The notes below the pieces were generated by a model that was given only the letters and a program-made list of their open reading frames with translations, did not search any database and was not told the DNA's origin. From Antitrichia curtipendula (taxonomy: Eukaryota > Streptophyta > Bryopsida > Hypnales > Leucodontaceae): 64,000 bases of DNA. Within the stretch, counting starts at the first letter, position 1. Each line of letters starts with the position of its first letter. The stretch covers positions 22,568,001 through 22,632,000 of the forward strand of contig OX579635.1 in the NCBI GenBank assembly GCA_951230915.1, written 5' to 3'. Positions 57,620 to 64,000 of the stretch are shown here, piece after piece. Position numbers and translations under genes: made by a program.

Positions 57620-58524
57620 AACACCGTTTTTTGACAACATAGCAATTTGGGGTAGCTCACTACAAACGGAGTTTTTATTTATTTTCTTTGAAATTTTCAC
57701 ACAAGATGTACCCGAGGAATAGCTTTAAGGCCCACCAATTTTCTTAACTGTTGACCATGTGGTTAAAAAGTTATTGCATGATATGTCATTTTCATTGGGC
57801 AGATGAAAAAACTTCTTTAAAAATAACTTTTTTTTTAAATAAAAATTTGAAATTGGTTCTTTAGATTTATATATATGCAAGAAGCTTTGAATCATTCTAT
57901 TTTGATTAATGAGATGAAAGTTATGAGGAGCTCTAGTTTGAGGGTAGTTATGGAATTTCTAATCTAAGGTAAACATGGAAGTCCTTTGTTTAACTCAATT
58001 TTCAATTTTTTTGAAAAAAAATAAAAACATTGGGTGTAGATTGTTTATTACAACATTACTTCAGTTGGGATTGGCATTTTTCAATTCCATATTTAAATTC
58101 TTAACAATTTTGTGTTTTGAACATTCTCTACCTCTTTCTACTTACTATTTTTTTCCTATATGTTTTACAATTCCAAATGATCTGAAAATTTTCAGGCATG
58201 TAGCCAACTTGCCTTGAAGAATGCGTCCAAAGAGTAACCACCATTTTGGACATTTTTTCATACCAATGTGACCTTGTGAAGTGCAGCTGCCCGGATTTTC
58301 GCAGGGATAAAAAAAGGATTTTTGTCAATTCAAACGCTATTATCTTGCAATCCACATAGTGGAAATTTCTAAAAAAAATTCCACAACTTCTCAAACTAGT
58401 GTACTACAAGATCCTACAGTTTTATTTTTCTAATTTTTTTTTTCTTTCTAAAATTTGGTACTTGTATTAAAAATAGCAGTTTTGGAGCGGTATTGTTCAA
58501 AACATAGTCTCTGACCTTTACGGG
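57620..58524. mobile_element. TTAA-family repeat copy, inverted relative to 26764-27662
   Basis: Phrases such as GGTAGCTCACTACAAACGGA and TTTTCAGGCATGTAGCCAAC match the other copies in reverse order. The right end is GACCTTTACGGG before TTAA (58525-58528). The left end lacks the CCCCTAAAG motif and is unresolved. Confidence 0.6.
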
Positions 58525-58609
58525 TTAAAAAAAGGGCCAGCAAAAATCAGCACTACCACTACCACCTTCTATATGTGGAAGATGCTAAATGCAAAGTTGG
58601 TCTTCTTAA

Positions 58610-59170
58610 CCCCTCAACGCCCAAGGGGCTCAAAAGTAGCCTCTCATAGTTTGGAAGTCCAATTCAAAGTGATGTAACTTTTGCATCCAATGTCCGAATT
58701 CAAAAAAACTTGTTGGAAAAGTTGCGCATACTAGTCTAGTTTATGTGATACAATTTTCAGACCAATCCAAGATGAATTGAGTTTGTAACAGCCATTCAAA
58801 GTTCACAGGTTCAATTTGATTTCAGCACATTGCATTGTCATGGCTGCAACTTCGGGGGCTTGTATCTCCTTCATCCAATGGTTGTTTTCAATAAAATTTG
58901 TTGGATTTTGTTCCTCTAGACATCTAATTAATGTGGTAAAATTTTCATGACAAGCCAAGTTGTTTTGAATGTTTGGGAGCAATTCAAAGTTCAAAACCCT
59001 AACATTTTTTGGTTAGTGTGAACTTCGGCGGCTTGTTACTTTTTCATACTGTTTCCGTTTTCAAATTTTTTCGGGGGGTAAGTTGCACATACTTGTGTAG
59101 TTTGTGTGGCTAAAATTTTGTATCAATCAAAGAAGTATCGAGTGACTGAGAAGCATTTTAGTAGAAGTAG
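58610..59170. repeat. Imperfect tandem repeat of roughly 190 bp
   Basis: After TTAA (58606-58609) the sequence CCCCTCAACGCCCAAGGGG looks like another TTAA-family end. Then three degenerate units recur with phrases such as CTTCGGGGGCTTGTATC / CTTCGGCGGCTTGTTAC, GTTGCGCATACTAGTCTAG / GTTGCACATACTTGTGTAG and GCAATTCAAAGTTCA. Confidence 0.5.
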
Positions 59171-61705
59171 GTTCAGCCTTAGATGTGTTTTTTGCACCCT
59201 TTTTTGCTATTTTTTTTTACATTTCAAAGTCATTTTACAAACACAATGATTTAATTTAATGAATTTTTTTTCACCAATGTGTTTATATGTTGATTTCAAA
59301 CCACTTTCTAGTGTAAAGTTTTTTCATTTGAGTAGGTTTAGAAATCAAATTTCACCTTCAAGTGTGTTTTAAGGAAAATTTCAGCATCTTTTTTCAACAC
59401 TAAAACATTATAATCTTGCAATCTATGAGGTCAAATGACTCCAAATTTGATCCATGTCATCTACAATATGCACACTACGAGATTGTACGATTGAGATTTT
59501 GATACCTTCATGACATGTAGACTTATAAGGCTTGAAAAGGTATCCTACATTATTTTTAAAATATATAAAATTCTAACCTCAAAACATTTTGAATACAGTA
59601 GTATTCTTTATTAGTTCTCACATAGTTTCTAATACTTAATACCTCAGTCTTCCCAAGGATAAGAACTAAGGAAAATTTGGATGGATGACAAATGCATCAT
59701 TTGAAAATCAAGGAACACTTTGTACTATGTCCATCAAGGAAATGGATTAACCTCTACAAGAGTGAGGCACATTTTGGACAAAATGCAAAAAATTGCCATT
59801 TTTTAGGGTAGTGAGAAAAAATGAAAAAAAAACAATTTTTTCACAATACAACTATCCAAATCTAAACTAGAGTACTACTAGAATGTGTAGAAAATTTCAA
59901 AACTTTGACTACATGAATTGAAAGATTATAACATTTGAAGTTTAAGAAACTTTTTTTTCCAACCTTGCTTGACTGGGCCAACTAACTTCAACTCCTTCCA
60001 ATATCTCTTGCATACATTGAACAATCACTAGGTTCTTTAGGGTTAGATGTAAGTATTGTACCCTTGAAAAACCATCATTTTTGTTAATGAATATAGTTCC
60101 AAAGTCTTTATATTATTAAGAAAAAACTATCTAAAATCATTTTAAAGAATTGTTCTGCATAAATAGAGTCAAAAGTGAAATTAGAAACTTAGAGGTTATT
60201 ATTTGCTTACAAAATTGGAAAGATAGAAAAACATAATTTTTCAAATATTAGAAATAGAAAATTTGGAAAATTTTATAATTACTGGGATTTTTCAAAAAAG
60301 CATTGACAAAACCTTAATGTTAGGTGCATTATAAGATTGTCTTTGTAAAGACTCAAAACCCTTGGATGTCACTAGTGATAATCTTGGAAATTGAAGAGAG
60401 TCCAAACAATAGCTAGGCTTTGTTTCTTGCATCACAATTAAAAAACAAAAAATAAAATCAGAAATTATTTTTCAAACATTTCCAAATATTCCAATTATTT
60501 TACTTACATCTCCTAAAAACATCAGCTTTGGTCACTTTTGGTTACCAAAATATACAAAGAGTGACACTTCCCAAGTCAAATTCATTTACCAAATTCTCTC
60601 TTACCGGTACTTTACACCCATATTATTCCATGTATAATATTGAAGACATTCTACAAAGATGTTCTAAGGTCATATAGGTTCCCCCTTCTCAAGCCTTTCA
60701 CTATTCAAGCTTTGTATAGTTTATTAAGGTTTTGGTTAACTACCATTGAGATTCTTTTTTCTTATAATATATTAGAAATGTTGATTGCAATGTAAAAATC
60801 CACATATCAATGACCAAACCACACTGAACAAGTATTGGAAAGAAATCACTTATTTTTTGAATTAAAAAAAGACATCAAGCTTCAATTTGTTGGCTTTATC
60901 ATTTTAAAGGCAAAGACTTCATGAAGGTTGAACAAATTGCATAATTTTTTTTTAAAGTAGTGAAGAAAGAAAGCAAAAATGGCCTGATAACATTAGAAGA
61001 AATTTGAACCCTGCATAGGGCCATTTGATTGCATAAAAATGTGTAATTAAAAAATTAAAAAATTAAAAATTGGGCCCACGCGATCACTTGGTGTGCCACA
61101 CAAGATTAGGGGCTAAATTTGTTTTCCAAAAAAAACTTCTTTTTTTCAAAAAAGAAGTCAAACCAAAATCTTTTTCTTCCCCTTAGATTTGTACATTGGT
61201 CAAAAGTCAAACCACCGTCCACACGGGTTAGATTTTTCTAATGATTGAAGGTGAAGGAAATATAATAGTGAATTTTTAGAAGTAAAAAATATTCTACACT
61301 TATTTAGATAAATTTAAGTTTTTAAAAACAATCATACAACTTTTCTACATGTCTTTGGTCTTTGGTCTCCAAAACAAGCAAAAGTGAAAGCCGTGCTTGT
61401 TTGTGAAACCACCTTCTTAATGAAAGACAAAAATGTCTTCCTTCTCTGTTGTAATGCTAATGAGGTTAGAGCTTCAAACAATTTCATTTTGCCACATTTG
61501 AGCAATTCATAGATGCTCGTGCTTTAGTTTTTTGTCACATTTGTTCAAGACCTTAGATGAAGACTTTTTCATACAAATACATGTGATGGCGTGTGTGCTC
61601 GTAGAGGATGTTTTGAATGGTACCATGATGCTAGCTTGAGCATGTGATGGAAAATAGCATGTGGACTCCTTTATGTTGTTGTGAAAGAATAGAACATGCT
61701 TGTAT
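59171..61705. other. AT-rich intergenic DNA
   Basis: No gene, paired terminal repeats or tandem repeat could be supported. Confidence 0.45.
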
Positions 61706-61942
61706 GGCGTATTTAACTACTTCTAGACTATTCAATGAATTTTGGACTAAGCATGATCTACACAAGCATCAGGGAATCTCCCAATGTTTGTATAGATCAA
61801 GAGATCCCCTGATGCTTAATCCCAATGTTTTGTATTGATCCCCTGATGAAAATTTAGATCTCCCAGTGATTTACACAAATCCCCCGATGCTCAATTGAGA
61901 GATCTCCTGATGTTCAAAAGTCTAAAAGTAGTTAAATATGGC
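61706..61942. mobile_element. 237-bp MITE with GGCGTATTTAACTAC ends
   Basis: The left arm GGCGTATTTAACTACTTCTA and the right arm (inverse of AGTCTAAAAGTAGTTAAATA then TGGC) match with few changes. Inside, GCATCAGGGAATCTCCC and GAGATCCCCTGATGC repeat in both orientations. The duplication could not be resolved. Confidence 0.7.
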
Positions 61943-62964
61943 ATATTGTAGCAAATGTTATATTAAATATTTGTTTTCTTATTATTAAATCCTTGCAATG
62001 CTTGTGTTCATTTCATATGGTAGAAGTGGAAACTAACAAAAGTGGTATGCGCTCTTGAGCCATAGCATGTAGAAGAGAATGAAAAGTGATTTAGAGCAAG
62101 TTAGAACTCAAATTTGCTTCCACAATTTTGCATAAGTCTTCGTTGGGCTAGGATGAAAAAACAATTTTCCAAACTTTAAATGTTATAATCTTTGAATACA
62201 CGACATTAGATGGGTTGAAATTTTTTTACACATAATACATTGCCATAATGGTTATTATAATTTTGTATAGTCGAAGGTTAAAAAAGAAATTTGATTTTCA
62301 ATTTTGGTCAATGGAACTAAAAACAATTTTTTTGACAATTTAAAAAAAAAATCATCCCTAGTCTTTTAGAGGTTAATACCTACATTAAGCCCTTAAGGAC
62401 TAGGGGATAATTCAAAGTTCTAAAATTTAAAAAGATGTATTATAAAGTGCAACTTAGAATAATAATTTAATGATGACTCTTGAACAATAGTTATAAAATA
62501 TGATCCATAGATCATATCTATATAGTTAAATCAATTGACCAATTTACAAACCAATATTTTTTAATAAAAATTTAAAGACAAAAATTTGAAAATTCCTTCT
62601 AAAATCGATTATAGATTGAATATTTGTAATTATTACAAGAATTTTTTTTCCTTGAGGTTCAAAATGTTAAATTCTAATCATAGTAATTTTTAAAGGTTTT
62701 GGTTTTACTTTTTTATTCAAGTTGTTTTTGAAGAATAATTTTTTCAACTGAAAAAATTACTTTTGAGTTCAAACCTTTAAGTTCCCTTTGAATTATAGAA
62801 TATTTGCAAAGCAAAATCTGTAGAATCTACACCATTTAAATGTTAAAAAACTAATACAAAAATCTTTTAAAAGATGATCAATGAAAAAACGCTTTTTTGT
62901 GTGCTTGGAATGTGTTTGGGTTCATCTATTGGTCAAAATTTGAATGCTTGGTTTTTAAGGGATT
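61943..62964. other. AT-rich intergenic DNA with TTAA-family fragment ends
   Basis: CTAGTCTTTTAGAGGTTAA (about 62,357) and GGTTTTTAAGGGATTAAAC (about 62,950) look like ends of TTAA-family copies whose bodies are too degraded to delimit. No gene is seen. Confidence 0.4.
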
Positions 62965-63656
62965 AAACTCTATATTTTTGAATTTTCAAGATATTTTAAT
63001 TTGCAAGCAATTATGGATTCTCTACTATTAGATAAACTTTGAAGTCCTTTGTTTAATTCAATTTTCAATATTTCTTGAAAAAATAAAATCATAGGACATA
63101 GATTGTTTATTACTACCTGTGTTTGGAAATAGTGTATCCATTCTCAGTGGTGATTGCAATGAGAATGGAGGTAGTACAACATTACAACCATTGGGATTGG
63201 CATTTTTCAGTTCCATAATCAAATTCTTAACAATTCCATACTTTGAATCATTATTTCTACTTAACATTTTTTTTTCCTATACGTTGTACAATTCCAAATG
63301 ATCTGAAATTTTTCAAGCATATAGCCAACTTGCCTTGAAGAATGAATAAAAAGAAGGACCACCAAGAGTACAATCAACATGGACATTTTTTTAATACAAA
63401 TGTGACCTTGTGAAGTGCAACTACCATATATTTTGTAGGGCCCCCAAGAAGGTTTGTGTCACTTAAAATGCTAATATCTTGCAATTTGTACAATAGAAAT
63501 TTCTAAAAAAAAATTCACATCTTTTCAAATCAGTGTACTACAAGATCTTTGGTTATATGTGTCCAAAAATGTTTAAGAAAATAAAATTGGTACTTGTACT
63601 AGAAATGGCAGTTTTGAAGTGTTTTTGGTGAAAATATAGTCAAGGAACTTTAGGAA
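62965..63656. mobile_element. TTAA-family repeat copy carrying a small insertion
   Basis: The body matches 57.9-58.5 kb (for example GGGATTGGCATTTTTCAGTT and CAAGCATATAGCCAACTTGC). The right end is GGAACTTTAGGAATTAA. Compared with the other copy it has about 60 extra bases at about 63,115-63,176 (from CTACCTGTG to GGAGGTAG) with inverted ends. Confidence 0.6.
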
Positions 63657-64000
63657 TTAAAGTGGTTTATATTATAACCAATTAGTTCCCTCCATAGTCA
63701 ATACGGTCCTTTGCCAATTCTATCACAATCCTCCAAGTGCTTTTCAAATGAATAGAATTATCCTTTAAGTCATAAAAAATCCACCTATCATTAGATTCCA
63801 ATTTTAATTCATTTTCTAAATCATATTTGAATTTAAACTCAACTTGTTACTTTTTTTAGCATAATAGCATGTACTCTAATCAAATTGATCTTGTCTTCTT
63901 CCTATATGATTAAGCTTTTGGTCCCATTCACCTACTTCAATTGAGTTGCCATGATTGCATGCATTCTAATCACATTCAATTGTCTTCACTCTAAATTGAG
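63657..64000. other. AT-rich intergenic DNA
   Basis: No feature could be supported to the end of the window. Confidence 0.4.

Overview
The window looks like nuclear DNA of a land plant. The evidence is a TIR-NB-ARC-LRR immune-receptor gene split by short GT-AG introns, a CACTA element with the CACTACAAGAAAA terminus, many MITEs, and long AT-rich intergenic DNA with nested repeats. The divergent receptor and the unusual transposon genes suggest a non-seed plant (moss, lycophyte or fern), but that is an inference and the sequence does not fix it. I found no rRNA, tRNA or CRISPR array, and no reverse transcriptase or integrase reading frame.

Layout. 1-2.2 kb: no supported gene. 2.25-2.49 kb: a MITE. 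4.2-9.64 kb: the five-exon receptor gene, plus strand, all introns phase 0, one in-frame stop before its GLPL-like motif, and a coding hexapeptide minisatellite in an unrecognised C-terminal extension. 13.3-19.05 kb: a decayed gene with a coiled coil, a Cys/His cluster, a RING half and an AT-hook-like tail, split by a 2.09-kb CACTA element and a 219-bp mariner-like MITE. 19-35 kb: AT-rich DNA packed with dispersed repeats, mainly a family bounded by TTAA and CCCCTAAAG-type ends, plus tandem repeats, other MITEs and a GC-richer block at 28.8-31.7 kb with no gene I recognise.

35,021-56,112: the main result. Two 29-bp terminal inverted repeats (28/29 identical), flanked by a GTTA duplication, enclose a 21.1-kb element. 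It carries two long genes transcribed outward. The left gene (minus) resembles the DUF7869 family and has a DDE-like arrangement (IIDGMDQ, QADN, GHTHEDID); it is the likely transposase. The right gene (plus) has a ParB-like DGQH motif followed by a DIPW motif like those of amino-methyltransferases. Between them is a GC-rich block with a strong hairpin and a good splice donor. Both genes keep one frame over more than 3 kb yet carry scattered stops, mostly TAG. Two MITEs in the right gene can be removed exactly, using their 8-bp duplications, and the frame is continuous again.

56-64 kb: further TTAA-family copies, an imperfect tandem repeat and one more MITE; no gene. The receptor gene and the 21-kb element appear unrelated in function. 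The joint story is repeated nesting of DNA transposons, with non-autonomous elements landing in older element genes.
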